This document shows, one piece after another, positions 21,141 to 30,319 of a stretch of 64,000 nucleotides of DNA. The number at the start of each line of letters is the position of its first letter. The first letter of the stretch is position 1. The translations under genes and the position numbers were made by a program. Source of the stretch: Saezia sanguinis (GTDB lineage: Bacteria; Pseudomonadota; Gammaproteobacteria; Burkholderiales; Burkholderiaceae_C). The notes beneath the pieces were generated by a model. That model saw nothing but the letters and a program-made list of their open reading frames with translations. It did no database searches and had not been told where the DNA came from. The stretch spans positions 62,001 to 126,000 of the forward strand of contig NZ_PQSP01000009.1 of the NCBI RefSeq assembly GCF_003991585.1, given 5' to 3'.

Positions 21141-21794
21141 CTATACCGCGTGGTCGAAATAGGTGTCGGTCTGGGTCAGGTCGGCAACGGATTCAATGTA
21201 GTCGATAACGGTCGGCGGAAATTGCAGCCCCTTGACGATGGTGAGGTTGCGCAGCAGCGGGTAGATCATGATGTCATCCCAGCCCAGGGTGTTGTTGTAC
21301 TGTGCCGGTGACGGCAGGGCAGGCAGACTGGCCAGCATGGCTTGTGTTGCGGCCTGGTGTTCAGCGGTTTCCTGCATGGCCTGGGCAAAGGTGCGTGCAA
21401 TGGTTTTTTCTTTTTTGTGCTGGAAGTAGTCACGGGCTGACTGGGTGGCAAACTCGGGCAGGCCGATCATGATGTTGCGCGGGTACAAAAGGCAGCGCGT
21501 GTGCATGGCAACCGTATCAAAGTGTGCTGTAACGGTATTGGCCATGTCCAGTGGGCGCAGTGCAGGCACATCGTCGTTCATCTGGTCGAGCAGCCGGGCA
21601 ATGTCCAGGCTTTCTGCAATGCATTGTCCGTCGTCCAGTTGCAAAATGGGAACCTGCTTGCTGCCGATCAGGGCCAGGCAGGTGGCTTCATCGTCATTGA
21701 GCAGGTAGACTTTTTCGTGCGGTATTTGTTTGTAGTGTGCCGCCATTTCCACACGGACACAAAAAGGGCAGTGGTCATACAGATAAAGTTTCAT
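21141..21794 (-). CDS. grxB: Glutaredoxin 2 (GrxB)
   Basis: 217-residue glutaredoxin of the GST-like Grx2 class. The N-terminal thioredoxin fold carries the active-site CPFC (residues 9-12) after MKLYLYDH, and the conserved KQVPILQLDDG and AESLDIARLLD glutathione-site blocks. The all-helical C-terminal domain ends LTIVKGLQFPPTVIDYIESV, as in E. coli GrxB. It reduces protein disulfides and mixed glutathione disulfides in the cytoplasm. ATG 21794 is the family start; the frame is open much further upstream, but that extension overlaps the DUF488 gene. Probably co-transcribed with the DUF488 gene 35 bases upstream. Confidence 0.92.
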   Translation of the reverse strand: MKLYLYDHCPFCVRVEMAAHYKQIPHEKVYLLNDDEATCLALIGSKQVPILQLDDGQCIAESLDIARLLDQMNDDVPALRPLDMANTVTAHFDTVAMHTRCLLYPRNIMIGLPEFATQSARDYFQHKKEKTIARTFAQAMQETAEHQAATQAMLASLPALPSPAQYNNTLGWDDIMIYPLLRNLTIVKGLQFPPTVIDYIESVADLTQTDTYFDHAV

Positions 21795-21829
21795 ATACTT
21801 TTCCTGTGCAGTTTTGTTGCCAGAATACG

Positions 21830-22195
21830 CTATTTTAAAGGGAGATGTTTTTCCAGATACGCCTTGAGCACCTTGGCATGCGTATGCACTGTGTCTTTGG
21901 AGGCATACAGCAGCGTGACGACAGGGTGGTCGTGTAGCAGCGTGATAAAGTCTTTGACCGCCTGAGAGTGGTTCAATTCTTCCTGGTATTTCTTTGAAAA
22001 TGCATCCCAGCGATTTTGCGGGTCGGCGTGAAACCACTGGCGCAGCTCGCTGGACGGGGTAATGTCTTTATCCCACAGGTCGTATTGAAGCGCTTCTTTT
22101 TTGATGCCACGCGGCCACAGGCGGTCTACCAGCACGCGGTAGCCGTCGTGCGGGTCAGCGTTGTCATAAACGCGTTTGAGTGCAATCTTTGTCAT
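21830..22195 (-). CDS. DUF488 family protein
   Basis: 121-residue small soluble protein of DUF488, recognised by the opening IALKRVYDNADPHDGYRVLV, then DRLWPRGIKKE, LRQWFHADPQNRWDAFSKKY and LLYASKDTVHTHAKVLKAYL. Function unknown for the family. Its ATG overlaps the stop of the preceding alpha/beta hydrolase by four bases, so the two are translationally coupled, and grxB follows closely: a hydrolase-DUF488-grxB run. Confidence 0.85.
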   Translation of the reverse strand: MTKIALKRVYDNADPHDGYRVLVDRLWPRGIKKEALQYDLWDKDITPSSELRQWFHADPQNRWDAFSKKYQEELNHSQAVKDFITLLHDHPVVTLLYASKDTVHTHAKVLKAYLEKHLPLK

Positions 22196-23082
22196 GGGGT
22201 TTCATTCCTTGCGGCTATGGCAGGTTGACATGTTTGCAGCGCATGTTGAAAGAATGCATCGGCCTGTTGCCGGTAGGCGGGAATGGTCAGTGTGGCGATG
22301 TGCCCCCGGCCTTGTATGATGGAGATTTCTTTGGGCGGACCGGCCAGTTCGTACAGGCGCTGGCTGTGCTGGTGCGGGATGATGCTGTCAGCCGTGCCGT
22401 GGGTGAACCATACCGGAATGGGCGACAGTGAGGCGATATAGCGCTCGGCGCTGTAATCATTGTTCATCAGCAGGCCGGCGCCAGGCAGTTTTTCATTGGC
22501 AATGCCGGAGTAGGAAAAAAAGGTGGAATCAATCAGCATGGCGCAAATGCCCAGGTGCTCTTGGGTCGGCATAGCGCCAACGGCGGCAATGGCATTGGTG
22601 CCGCCCAGGCTCTGACCAATAATCAGCAGCCTGTCGGGGTTGACATCAGCCCGGGTGCGCGCGTAGCGGATGGCGCTTTGGGTGTCTTCAAACAGCCCTT
22701 TCGGGGTTGGGCGGCCCTGTGATTCACCGTAACCCCGGTAGTCAAACGTGAGCACGTTGTAGCCCAGGGCCGGCAGCCAGTTGACGAATGACCAGTGCGT
22801 TGTCATGTTGCCGGCATTGCCATGCACATGAACCACGGTGCCTTTGGCATTACCGGCGGAGGTGCCAGTGGCGGGTACAAACCAGGCGTGCAGCAAGGTG
22901 CCGTCGGCACTTGGAAAGTACACATTTTCAAATGCCAGTTGTTCGTTGGCCGGCGAGTCGCCCCAGTCTTTGTTGTCGGGGTAGTAAAACATGCTTTGCG
23001 CACATCCGGGCAGGAACAGGTAAAGCATGGCGGTCAGCAACAACAGGAGTGCCAGGCTGGTGAGGGTGCGTTTGCGTTGCAT
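22192..23082 (-). CDS. Alpha/beta hydrolase with N-terminal membrane anchor
   Basis: 296-residue serine hydrolase of the BEM46/YfhR type. An N-terminal hydrophobic stretch ends LFLPGCAQS, an imperfect lipobox, so it is either a lipoprotein or a signal-anchored protein facing the periplasm. The catalytic set is visible: oxyanion loop HGNAGN, nucleophile elbow GQSLGG, acid in THGTADSIIPH and histidine in GRGHIATL. Substrate unknown; likely an esterase or peptidase acting at the envelope. Four-base overlap with the DUF488 gene. Confidence 0.85.
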   Translation of the reverse strand: MQRKRTLTSLALLLLLTAMLYLFLPGCAQSMFYYPDNKDWGDSPANEQLAFENVYFPSADGTLLHAWFVPATGTSAGNAKGTVVHVHGNAGNMTTHWSFVNWLPALGYNVLTFDYRGYGESQGRPTPKGLFEDTQSAIRYARTRADVNPDRLLIIGQSLGGTNAIAAVGAMPTQEHLGICAMLIDSTFFSYSGIANEKLPGAGLLMNNDYSAERYIASLSPIPVWFTHGTADSIIPHQHSQRLYELAGPPKEISIIQGRGHIATLTIPAYRQQADAFFQHALQTCQPAIAARNETP

Positions 23083-23116
23083 GGTTTTTGTTTAGGCTTG
23101 GTTCAGGCTATGTGCA

Positions 23117-24685
23117 TTAAAGCTGTGATTCAATCGGCAGCCAGCTCATGACCTTGACGGTAGCGCGCTGCCACCATTTGGTTTGCGGGTCGTGCGTCCA
23201 GATGTGTATTTGATCGTCAGACGAGCGGTCTTTCCAGCGCATTTGCCCATGGTCAAGCAACACCTGGTAGCTGTATGTGGAACTGGTGCGCCGGTTGAAT
23301 TCTTCTTCCAGTTCGGCCACGACGGTGGGCTCTTCAAAAATAATGCCCATTTCGGTGTTCAGGCGTATCGAGCGCGGGTCAAAATTGAACGAGCCGACAA
23401 AGCCGATTCTGCCGTCCACCAAAAATGCCTTGGTGTGCAGGCTGGCGCCGCTGGAGCCGAGCAGGCTTTTGTCCGCCGTGCCAAAGGGTTTGAGTTCATA
23501 CAGGTTCACGCCGGCTTGCAGCAGCGGGCTGCGGTAAGGCGCATAACCGCTGTGCGACAGCATCACATCGGTGGCGGCTAGCGAGTTGGTCAGCACATCA
23601 ATCTCCACATGGCGGCTTCGCATGTATTCAAACAGTTCCATTCCGTCCTGCCCCGGCACAAAGTAGGGCGAGATCAGTTCGATGTGCTCGGTAGCATTTT
23701 TCCACACCGGCAGCAGGTCATGCACCAGCCACCTGAACTGGCCCCTGCCAAAAGCTTTGTCGGCTGGGTCGGAATACACATGCACTTCAGACGACCAGTG
23801 CACCGGGCGCTCGCCGGTGTATATGTCACGGATGCTGGTGGACTGGTGCAGTTTTTCGATATAAGGCTTTGCGCCCAGGCTGGTCAAGCGGGCGTCAATA
23901 CGTTCCCGCAACTGGTCCAGTGTTTTGTTGTCGGGCTGTACCAGCGCGCTGAGCGGAATGGTGGCTTTGCTGTTCCAGAAGTCGTCAAAAATCGACGATG
24001 TTTCGGCGACTGCGTCACCGCTGATCAGCAGGTCGACGTCAAAAAAGTTGGTGTTGTCCGAGGCGTCAAAATATTCGTCGCCAATATTGCGCCCCCCCAC
24101 CACGGCAACCCGGCCATCGGCAATCCAGGCTTTGTTGTGCATACGGCGGTTGACGCTGAAAATGCGCAGCATCATCTCCACACCGCGGAAAAAACCGCTG
24201 TCACGCGCGCGCGTTGGATTGAACAGGCGCACCTCGATATTAGGGTGCATGTCCAGCGCGGCCAGCATGCTGTCGCGCCCGTGGGCGTTCATATCGTCAA
24301 GCAGCATGCGTACGCGCACGCCACGGTCGGCCGCGCGTAATACTTCCATGTCCAGCAGATGGCCGGTAAGGTCGTCGTGCCAGATGTAGTACTGCAGGTC
24401 CAGGCTGCGCCCGGCTTCGCGTGCCGTGATGGCGCGGATCATGAACGCGTCCAGGTTATCCTGCAGCAGCACCATGCCGGTTTGACCCGGGTGTGCCTGC
24501 CACTGCGGCTCAATGGCATGGTCCAGCGAGCTCTGGTCAGCCTGTACCGGCAACGCGTAACTCGGTTCGCCTTGAACACGCTTGGCAAAAATACCGTAGC
24601 TGTACACTGAAATCCAGGACGCAATGATGAACACGACAATCCCGATCAGAAGAATACGCAATTTGATACGCAGTTTTTTTCTCAT
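23117..24685 (-). CDS. Phospholipase D family protein (cardiolipin synthase-like)
   Basis: 522 residues with one N-terminal membrane anchor (about 8-32) and two HKD catalytic motifs, HNKAWIADGRVAVVGGRN near residue 185 and HTKAFLVDGRIGFVGSFN near residue 410, each with the downstream Gly-Gly/Ser-Asn pattern. Two HKD halves form one active site that transfers or hydrolyses phosphatidyl groups. The layout resembles the YmdC/ClsC group rather than ClsA. It probably acts on the periplasmic face of the inner membrane. ATG 24685 start; 34 bases upstream of the hydrolase gene, so possibly the first gene of that operon. Confidence 0.88.
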   Translation of the reverse strand: MRKKLRIKLRILLIGIVVFIIASWISVYSYGIFAKRVQGEPSYALPVQADQSSLDHAIEPQWQAHPGQTGMVLLQDNLDAFMIRAITAREAGRSLDLQYYIWHDDLTGHLLDMEVLRAADRGVRVRMLLDDMNAHGRDSMLAALDMHPNIEVRLFNPTRARDSGFFRGVEMMLRIFSVNRRMHNKAWIADGRVAVVGGRNIGDEYFDASDNTNFFDVDLLISGDAVAETSSIFDDFWNSKATIPLSALVQPDNKTLDQLRERIDARLTSLGAKPYIEKLHQSTSIRDIYTGERPVHWSSEVHVYSDPADKAFGRGQFRWLVHDLLPVWKNATEHIELISPYFVPGQDGMELFEYMRSRHVEIDVLTNSLAATDVMLSHSGYAPYRSPLLQAGVNLYELKPFGTADKSLLGSSGASLHTKAFLVDGRIGFVGSFNFDPRSIRLNTEMGIIFEEPTVVAELEEEFNRRTSSTYSYQVLLDHGQMRWKDRSSDDQIHIWTHDPQTKWWQRATVKVMSWLPIESQL

Positions 24686-25120
24686 TGCAATGCAGTTGCC
24701 TTGTTTGGCTTTTGGAACATTTGAGGGGGTGGTTATTTGAATGTATACAACCTTCAGCGCCTAACTTTAGCAGGCTTTGGCTGGAGGTGCCACAGTTGTG
24801 CACCAAGAGCATGTGGACGGTATTTCCTCTCAAGGATAGGCAGGCCGCCGTATTGTACTAACGCACCAACTATATCGCGTTAGCTGTATTGTGCTAATGG
24901 TATTGCGTTAGCCGCCAGGGGTTCGCAGAGGGGCCGGGATGAATACGCTGCCAAACGGGGGCTGATAATATAGCGCTGCGGGCGCTGAAAAACAAGCAGG
25001 GGACAGGTTCTGCTTGAGGCTGGAGTGCAGAATTGCCACAGCAATTGACAGGCGCGTGGATTCATTTATCATCTGGCCTGTGTTGAGCATTGACATCCTG
25101 AGCAGTAACGGGGAACGCAT
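24686..25120. other. Divergent intergenic region with short GCGTTAG repeats
   Basis: 435 bases without a convincing gene. CTAACGC at 24858-24864 and GCGTTAG at 24877-24883 form an inverted repeat, and a second GCGTTAG occurs at 24905-24911, each next to a TATTG-type block. They could be operator half-sites or debris of a small repeat. GGGGAACG just before 25121 is the ribosome site of the next gene. Confidence 0.55.
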
Positions 25121-25480
25121 ATGGTCACTATTCCACAGCATGGGCCAAAGCAGGCGCTTTTTGACATGAATACATTTGCCGGTGATATCGCCCAGTTTTT
25201 CCAGGTAGACCGGTGGCGTATTCGGGTTGAGGAATGCTGCGGGGAGAACGCGGCTGATATTGAACTGTGTTCGCAGGATGGCTGGTTGCTGAGCAATGAG
25301 GATTTCTGGGCGCTATACCGCGGCATACACCAGACCATTGATGGCCGGTTTATCGCATATCAGCAGGGTGTTCAGCAGTGCCGCCTGGACGCGGTGGATT
25401 CATCGTTCTGGGAAATCCGCGCCACACCTGAATTTGAGCAGCATATGCAATCCAGGTATGGCACTTATCCGGCAGAATAA
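25121..25480 (+). CDS. Hypothetical 119-residue protein
   Basis: Soluble protein with no signal peptide; sequence such as FAGDIAQFFQVDRWRIRVEECCGEN and DSSFWEIRATPEFEQHMQSRYG. No family recognised. ATG 25121 has a GGGGAACG ribosome site, codon use matches the surrounding genes, and it lies alone on the plus strand between minus-strand genes. Likely real but of unknown function. Confidence 0.6.
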   Translation: MVTIPQHGPKQALFDMNTFAGDIAQFFQVDRWRIRVEECCGENAADIELCSQDGWLLSNEDFWALYRGIHQTIDGRFIAYQQGVQQCRLDAVDSSFWEIRATPEFEQHMQSRYGTYPAE

Positions 25481-25517
25481 AGCAGGATAAGGGTTATGCG
25501 CGGGCGGGGGCAAATGA

Positions 25518-26435
25518 TCAGCGCCGCGCTTTCAGGTGCACGCCATCGAGCACCGGGGCCGGGGTAGGCGGATCGGTATTGTCCTGCACCGGCGCAAAGC
25601 GGTTGCTATCGCCAGCGTTCCATTGCTGAATCGCCTGTTCAATTTCGTCTTGCGTTCTGGCGACAAAATTCCACCACATTATGATGTCTTCTTCAAACGG
25701 CTTGCCGCCAATCAGCAGCGCCTGCGCCGCGCCGTGGGTCTGAACGCGGATGTCGGTTTGCCCCGGTTCCAGATAGTACAGAAAACCGGGGGCGACGGTT
25801 TCACCATTGACAAGCACCTCGCCTTCGAGTGCGGCCACGGCGTGTTCAAAAGCGCTGTTCAGAGGCAGCGTCAGCTCGGCCTGGGCCTGGGTTTTCAGGT
25901 TCAGCCCGAGCAGCGGGCTGTAGACCTTGACGGGCGATGTTTTGCCAAGCATGTTGCCGACCAGCACGGTCAGCTCAAAACCGTTTTGGGTGATGACGGG
26001 CAGTTCCGGGTAATTCTGAAATGCCGGCGGGCTGTTGCGCTGCGCATCGGGCAGTGCAATCCACAACTGCGCCAGGTGCATGCTGCCGCCGGCATGGACT
26101 GAATCTTCCGAGTGGGCAATGCCTTTGCCGGCGGTCATCAGATTGACCTGCCCGGGGCGTATCACCTGCGAGTTGCCCAGGCTGTCACGGTGCAGTATTT
26201 CGCCCTTGATCATCCAGGTAAAGGTTTGCAGCCCGATGTGCGGGTGCGGAAAAACGTATGAGCCCTGGTCGGCGGCAAAGTCTACCGGCCCGGCATGGTC
26301 CAGAAAACACCAGGCACCGACCATGCGCTTGTTGCGGGTGGGCAGCAAGCGGGTAATCGAGATGCCGCCGACTTCTGCCGGCCGGCCTTCAATGTTGTGT
26401 GGGAGTTGGTTATCTGAATTGGCAGATGAATTCAT
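25518..26435 (-). CDS. Pirin family protein
   Basis: 305-residue bicupin of the pirin family. The metal-binding N-terminal cupin shows FPHPHIGLQTFTWMIKGEILHRDSLG with conserved histidines and GKGIAHSED; the C-terminal domain holds EGEVLVNGE and LLIGGKPFEEDIIMWWNFVART. Pirins bind Fe and some have quercetin dioxygenase activity, others act as redox sensors. ATG 26435 was chosen (AAGGG ribosome site, normal family N-terminus) over the longer frame beginning at 26528. Same strand as the efflux operon, about 100 bases downstream of it. Confidence 0.9.
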   Translation of the reverse strand: MNSSANSDNQLPHNIEGRPAEVGGISITRLLPTRNKRMVGAWCFLDHAGPVDFAADQGSYVFPHPHIGLQTFTWMIKGEILHRDSLGNSQVIRPGQVNLMTAGKGIAHSEDSVHAGGSMHLAQLWIALPDAQRNSPPAFQNYPELPVITQNGFELTVLVGNMLGKTSPVKVYSPLLGLNLKTQAQAELTLPLNSAFEHAVAALEGEVLVNGETVAPGFLYYLEPGQTDIRVQTHGAAQALLIGGKPFEEDIIMWWNFVARTQDEIEQAIQQWNAGDSNRFAPVQDNTDPPTPAPVLDGVHLKARR

Positions 26436-26533
26436 TGCACAGCCCTTGTTGCAGTTGTTTGATGGCATGTTACTCCAGAAGCAAACGCTTGGCTGCCATG
26501 GTGGCATTTGCCGCAGGGCAGCCGGCAAATGCG

Positions 26534-28042
26534 TTAATGCCGGCTTTTGATGAAGGGCGGCCTGGCAAACCAGATGGTGATAATGAGCGCCAGAAACAGG
26601 TAGCCCAGCAGGGTGAAGTAGTCGATCGTGGACATCATGTACGCCTGCTGCGTGAGCACCCGGTCAAGTTGGGCATACGCTGCCGGGGAAGGTCCGCCCA
26701 ACTGGTTCAGGTAGTCCAGGGTGGCAGGCGTTTGCAGGTTGATGTGTTCTCCGAGTTGCGCATGGTGAAACACCGCGCGCCTGCCCCAGATCCAGGTGGA
26801 CAGCGAGGCTGAGAAACTGCTGCCCAGCGTGCGGATAAAAGTGGCAAGCCCCGAGGCCTCGGCGATTTTGTGCGGCGGAATTTCTGACAGCAGTATGGTG
26901 GTGAGTGGCATAAAGAAGACGGCAGTGCCTATGCCCATGAAAAACTGTACCTGGGCAATGTGGGCGTAGTTGACGTCGGTGTTAAAGCCCGCGCGCATGA
27001 AGGAGGCCGCACCCATGATGGCAAACGACAGCGTGACCAGCAGGCGCATGTCAATACTGGGCGCAAAGCGGCCCACCAGCGGTGTGAGCAAAAACGGCAT
27101 GATGCCCATGGGTGCTACCGCCAGCCCGGCCCAGATCGGCGTGTAGTGCATTTGCGTTTGCAGCCATTGCGGCATGATGAGGTTGATGGCAAAAAATGCG
27201 GCAAACCCCAGCGTCAGCGTGACGGTGCCTACCGCGAAATTGCGGTAGCGCAACAGGCGCAGGTCGACAATCGGGTGCTCGCTGGTCAGCGTCCAGATGA
27301 CAAACGCCACTATCATGATGGCCGAAAGAATGCTGCTGACGACAATGAAGCTGGAGGCAAACCAGTCCAGGTCGTTGCCTTTGTCGAGCACCACTTGCAG
27401 CAGGCCTACGCCTAAAGTCAGAAAGCCCAGCCCGACAAAGTCAACCGGCGCTTTCTCGCGTATTTCGGGACGCTTGGAAAGCTGCTGGTAAACAACGAAT
27501 GCGGCAAACAGGCCAATGGGAATGTTGATGAAGAAGATCCATGGCCAGGAGTAGTTGTCGGTGAGCCAGCCGCCGCTGATGGGCCCGGCAATCGGCGCCA
27601 CGGTGGTGACCATGGCCAGCAGGGCGAGTGCCATGCCGCGTTTTTCACGCGGAAAGATGGACAGCAGCAGCGTCTGCGCGATCGGGAACATGGGGGCGGC
27701 AACAAACCCCTGCAGGGCGCGAAAAATGACCAGTTCGGTAATGGACTGCGCCACGCCGCATAAAAACGAGGTGATGACAAACAGGATGACGGAGATGACA
27801 AACAGCCGCACTTCGCCAACGCGGCGCGCCAGCCAGCCGGTCAGCGGCAGGCCGATGGCGTTGCACACGGCAAACGAGGTGATGACCCAGGTGCTCTGGT
27901 CGGAGCTCACACCCAGGTTGCCGGCAATGGTGGGCAGCGCCACGTTGGCAATGGTGCTGTCGAGCACCTGCATGAAGGTGGCCAGCGACAGGCCGATGGC
28001 CGCCAGAATCAGATGCGTGGGGCGGAACTCTGAGGCATTCAT
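26534..28042 (-). CDS. emrB: DHA2-family multidrug efflux pump (EmrB-like)
   Basis: 502-residue major facilitator with 14 predicted membrane segments. Segment 1 begins LATFMQVLDSTIANVALPTIAGNLG, the EmrB/QacA signature, and the motif C region AQTLLLSIFPREKRGMALAL ... GPISGGWLTDNYSWPWIFFINIPIG is intact. It is a proton-driven exporter of drugs or other hydrophobic compounds, working with the adaptor encoded just upstream and an outer-membrane channel not found here. Its ATG overlaps the emrA stop by four bases, indicating translational coupling. Confidence 0.92.
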   Translation of the reverse strand: MNASEFRPTHLILAAIGLSLATFMQVLDSTIANVALPTIAGNLGVSSDQSTWVITSFAVCNAIGLPLTGWLARRVGEVRLFVISVILFVITSFLCGVAQSITELVIFRALQGFVAAPMFPIAQTLLLSIFPREKRGMALALLAMVTTVAPIAGPISGGWLTDNYSWPWIFFINIPIGLFAAFVVYQQLSKRPEIREKAPVDFVGLGFLTLGVGLLQVVLDKGNDLDWFASSFIVVSSILSAIMIVAFVIWTLTSEHPIVDLRLLRYRNFAVGTVTLTLGFAAFFAINLIMPQWLQTQMHYTPIWAGLAVAPMGIMPFLLTPLVGRFAPSIDMRLLVTLSFAIMGAASFMRAGFNTDVNYAHIAQVQFFMGIGTAVFFMPLTTILLSEIPPHKIAEASGLATFIRTLGSSFSASLSTWIWGRRAVFHHAQLGEHINLQTPATLDYLNQLGGPSPAAYAQLDRVLTQQAYMMSTIDYFTLLGYLFLALIITIWFARPPFIKSRH

Positions 28043-29274
28043 GGTGCAGGTGTTGCTGGTGCTTCCGGTTTGGCCGAGTTTTCTCGGATGATGCGCTCAA
28101 TCAGCGCGTGGGCTTCGATCATCTCATGGTCAAATACCTGTGTGCTCAGGCGCGGCTGTGCAACCGGCTGTTGTGGCAGCAGCGTGCCGTCCTGCACCCG
28201 CAGGCCAACCGTGACGGTGGAGGACAGGCCGATGCGCAGCGGATGTGTGTCCAGGTTGTCGGGTTGCAGCCGGATGCGTACCGGCAGGCGCTGCACAATT
28301 TTAATCCAGTTGCCGGTGGCGTTTTGTGCGGGCAGCAGTGAAAACGCGCTGCCGGTGCCGATGCCCAGGCTTTCAATGGTGCCGCGGTAATGCACCTTGC
28401 TGCCGTAAAGGTCGGTGGTGATGTCTACCGGCTGGCCGATGCGCATGTCGCGCATCTGGTTTTCTTTGAAGTTGGCGTCAATCCACACCTGGTCCAGCGG
28501 CACCACCGTGAGCAGTGTTTCACCACTGCTGACGTGGCTGCCCACCTGCGCCGAGCGTTTGGCCACGTAGCCGCTGACCGGCGCGCGCACTTCGGTGCGG
28601 CTGTGGTCCAGATAGGCTTGCAGCACCTGGGCGCTGGCCGCGCTGATTTCGGGGTGGGTGGCCAGTTCGGTGTCATTGACCAGTGCCCAACTGGTTTGCT
28701 GGGCGTGCCGGGCTGCGTCCAGTGCGCTTTGGGCGCTGTTGAGCGTATCGCGCGCGTGAGCGAGTTCTTCAGAGGCAATGGCGCCGCTGTTGGCCAGTTG
28801 CTGGCGGCGGTTGTAGTCGGCCCGGGCGCGCTCGTAAGCAACCTGGCTGGTTCTGACCTGTGCCTGTGCGTTGTCTGCATTGCTGTACAGCCCGCGCACC
28901 TGGCGCACGGTTTGCGCTAGCATGGCCTGTGCGTTTTGCAGCATGACGCTGGTGTCGCTGGGGTCGAGCTGTATCAGGATCTGGCCGGCCTCAACGTAGT
29001 CGCCATCGTCAGCCGTGATGCTGATGATGGTGCCTGCCACACGCGGGGTGATGGGCACGATGTTGCCGTTGACGTAGGCGTCGTCGGTTTCTTCATAAAA
29101 CCGGCCGACCACCATATAGTGTGCCAGCCAGGCCGCAACGCCCAGTACGACCACCAGGGCCAGCAGCGCCAGGTACAGGCGGCGCTTTTTTTTCATCCGG
29201 TTCACCGGGGTTTCTGCCGGCTGGGCAGGCGGGGTTGCCGGTTGCGGTGCAGTTTCAGTGGTTTCGTTGCTCAT
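28039..29274 (-). CDS. emrA: HlyD/EmrA-type membrane fusion protein
   Basis: 411-residue periplasmic adaptor. One N-terminal membrane segment (about 32-54: LYLALLALVVVLGVAAWLAH) is followed by VDDAYV-like TDDAYVNGNIVPITPRVAGTI, the biotinyl-lipoyl half motif DGDYVEAGQILIQLDP, a helical hairpin (about 110-230), the second half motif RAPVSGYVAKRSAQVGSHVSSGE and a beta-barrel. It bridges EmrB to an outer-membrane channel. It lies between the MarR-type regulator and emrB in an emrRAB-like order. Confidence 0.92.
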   Translation of the reverse strand: MSNETTETAPQPATPPAQPAETPVNRMKKKRRLYLALLALVVVLGVAAWLAHYMVVGRFYEETDDAYVNGNIVPITPRVAGTIISITADDGDYVEAGQILIQLDPSDTSVMLQNAQAMLAQTVRQVRGLYSNADNAQAQVRTSQVAYERARADYNRRQQLANSGAIASEELAHARDTLNSAQSALDAARHAQQTSWALVNDTELATHPEISAASAQVLQAYLDHSRTEVRAPVSGYVAKRSAQVGSHVSSGETLLTVVPLDQVWIDANFKENQMRDMRIGQPVDITTDLYGSKVHYRGTIESLGIGTGSAFSLLPAQNATGNWIKIVQRLPVRIRLQPDNLDTHPLRIGLSSTVTVGLRVQDGTLLPQQPVAQPRLSTQVFDHEMIEAHALIERIIRENSAKPEAPATPAP

Positions 29275-29329
29275 GTGTGCATCCTGCTCAAAAATGGGGG
29301 CGGTGTGTTATGCGTGTGTTGTGCGTGCG

Positions 29330-29788
29330 TTAGGCATCCGGCAGCATGTGGCCGTGGCGCAGAATTTTGACAAGCAGATGCATGAACTGGGTCAGTTCTT
29401 TCTCGCTCAGGCAGTCGGTCAACTGGTTGAGTGTGTCTGCGGCAATCTGCGGGATGCGTCTGGCAACCGCCTTTCCCTGTGCTGACAGGCGGATGTCAAT
29501 CTGCCTGCGGTCTGTCGTGCTGCGTTCACGCAGAATCAGTCCTTTTTTTTCCAAACGGTCCAGCATGCGGGTGATGGCTGCGCTATCCACCTGCAGTGTT
29601 TGCCACAAGTCGCTGGGTTTCATGGTTTTGACCCGCGAGAGCAGCAGCAATACCTTGAACTGCGCGACGGTAATGTCCTGCATGTCAGGGTGACTGCCCA
29701 GCAGTTTGTCCTTGTACAGGTTGAGCAGGTGGATGTATTGCCCGAGGGAGCGCTCAAGCCTGAAGTTGTTGCGGTCAAAATGTGACAT
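29330..29788 (-). CDS. MarR-family transcriptional regulator (EmrR-like)
   Basis: 152-residue winged-helix regulator. The DNA-binding part contains VAQFKVLLLLSRV, the recognition region MKPSDLWQTLQVDSAAITRMLDRLEKKGLILRE and the wing ERSTTDRRQIDIRLSAQGK. MarR proteins dimerise and release DNA when they bind small phenolics or drugs. ATG 29788 is preferred: it gives the normal family length, whereas the frame open to 29914 adds 42 atypical residues. It is 55 bases upstream of emrA on the same strand and probably represses the operon including itself. Confidence 0.88.
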   Translation of the reverse strand: MSHFDRNNFRLERSLGQYIHLLNLYKDKLLGSHPDMQDITVAQFKVLLLLSRVKTMKPSDLWQTLQVDSAAITRMLDRLEKKGLILRERSTTDRRQIDIRLSAQGKAVARRIPQIAADTLNQLTDCLSEKELTQFMHLLVKILRHGHMLPDA

Positions 29789-29819
29789 GACAGTATCTGA
29801 CTGGTCAAATAAATAGCCG

Positions 29820-29834
29820 AATTCTAATTGAATT
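29820..29834. promoter_or_regulatory. Candidate operator of the MarR-type regulator
   Basis: AATTC-TAATT-GAATT is an inverted repeat 32 bases upstream of the chosen regulator start, the usual place for an autoregulatory MarR site. Based on symmetry and position only. Confidence 0.3.
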
Positions 29835-30050
29835 TGCGGTTTTGTGACGGTGCTGCTGCAAGTGCCATCAACCGGTGTTGGGTCGGCACTGGATCTGGCA
29901 TTCAGCATAGCCATTGCGGAATGGCATTGGAGCGGCTGCTGATAAATATGCTTTGCAGTAAAAGGGGCTGGAAAATGGTTTAGCGAGGAAATGCTGGCAG
30001 TTTGGCGTCTTTTTAACGCCTGATTTGTGCTTGATTGTTGTATGCCGGAT

Positions 30051-30064
30051 TTGATTTATATCAA
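30051..30064. promoter_or_regulatory. FNR/Anr-type binding site upstream of nap
   Basis: TTGATTTATATCAA matches the FNR consensus TTGAT-N4-ATCAA at all ten defined positions. FNR-family proteins activate anaerobic respiration genes from such sites, usually centred at -41.5; that would place the start of transcription near 30099. The identical class of site precedes nrfH. Confidence 0.8.
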
Positions 30065-30319
30065 ATGAGGTAAAAAGAATACATCATATGGATTTCGTGA
30101 AATATTGAACATACGAAATGTAAGTTCAAATACATCCAAACTAAAAAAGAGACGCGGTTTAAAAAACAGGATCAGGGGTTGGTGATAAATGATTCTTATT
30201 CGCTAAAAACATGACCCCTTTGACACTGGTGTTGATGGCATTTTCTGAATAGAATGGATTCAAACGATATTGCCAATTCGCATGTCAGTGCACCTGATAA
30301 AAAACGCTAGGAGCCCGCG

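Larger units (their letters stand above)
29789..30319. other. Regulatory region between the efflux operon and napD
   Basis: 531 bases without a gene. It must hold the outward promoters of the emrRAB-like operon (minus) and the nap operon (plus). The part near 30030-30240 is AT-rich and contains a perfect FNR-type site about 255 bases before napD, implying a long leader or an additional promoter closer to the gene. TAGGAG at 30309-30314 is the napD ribosome site. Confidence 0.7.

Noticed and set aside
30180..30200. Fur-box-like sequence (GATAAATGATTCTTATTC) upstream of nap
   Set aside because: Only a partial match to the 19-bp Fur consensus; not enough to call iron control.
30220..30255. Sigma-70 promoter TTGACA ... 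TAGAAT close to napD
   Set aside because: The two hexamers are 24 bases apart, too far for a normal promoter.
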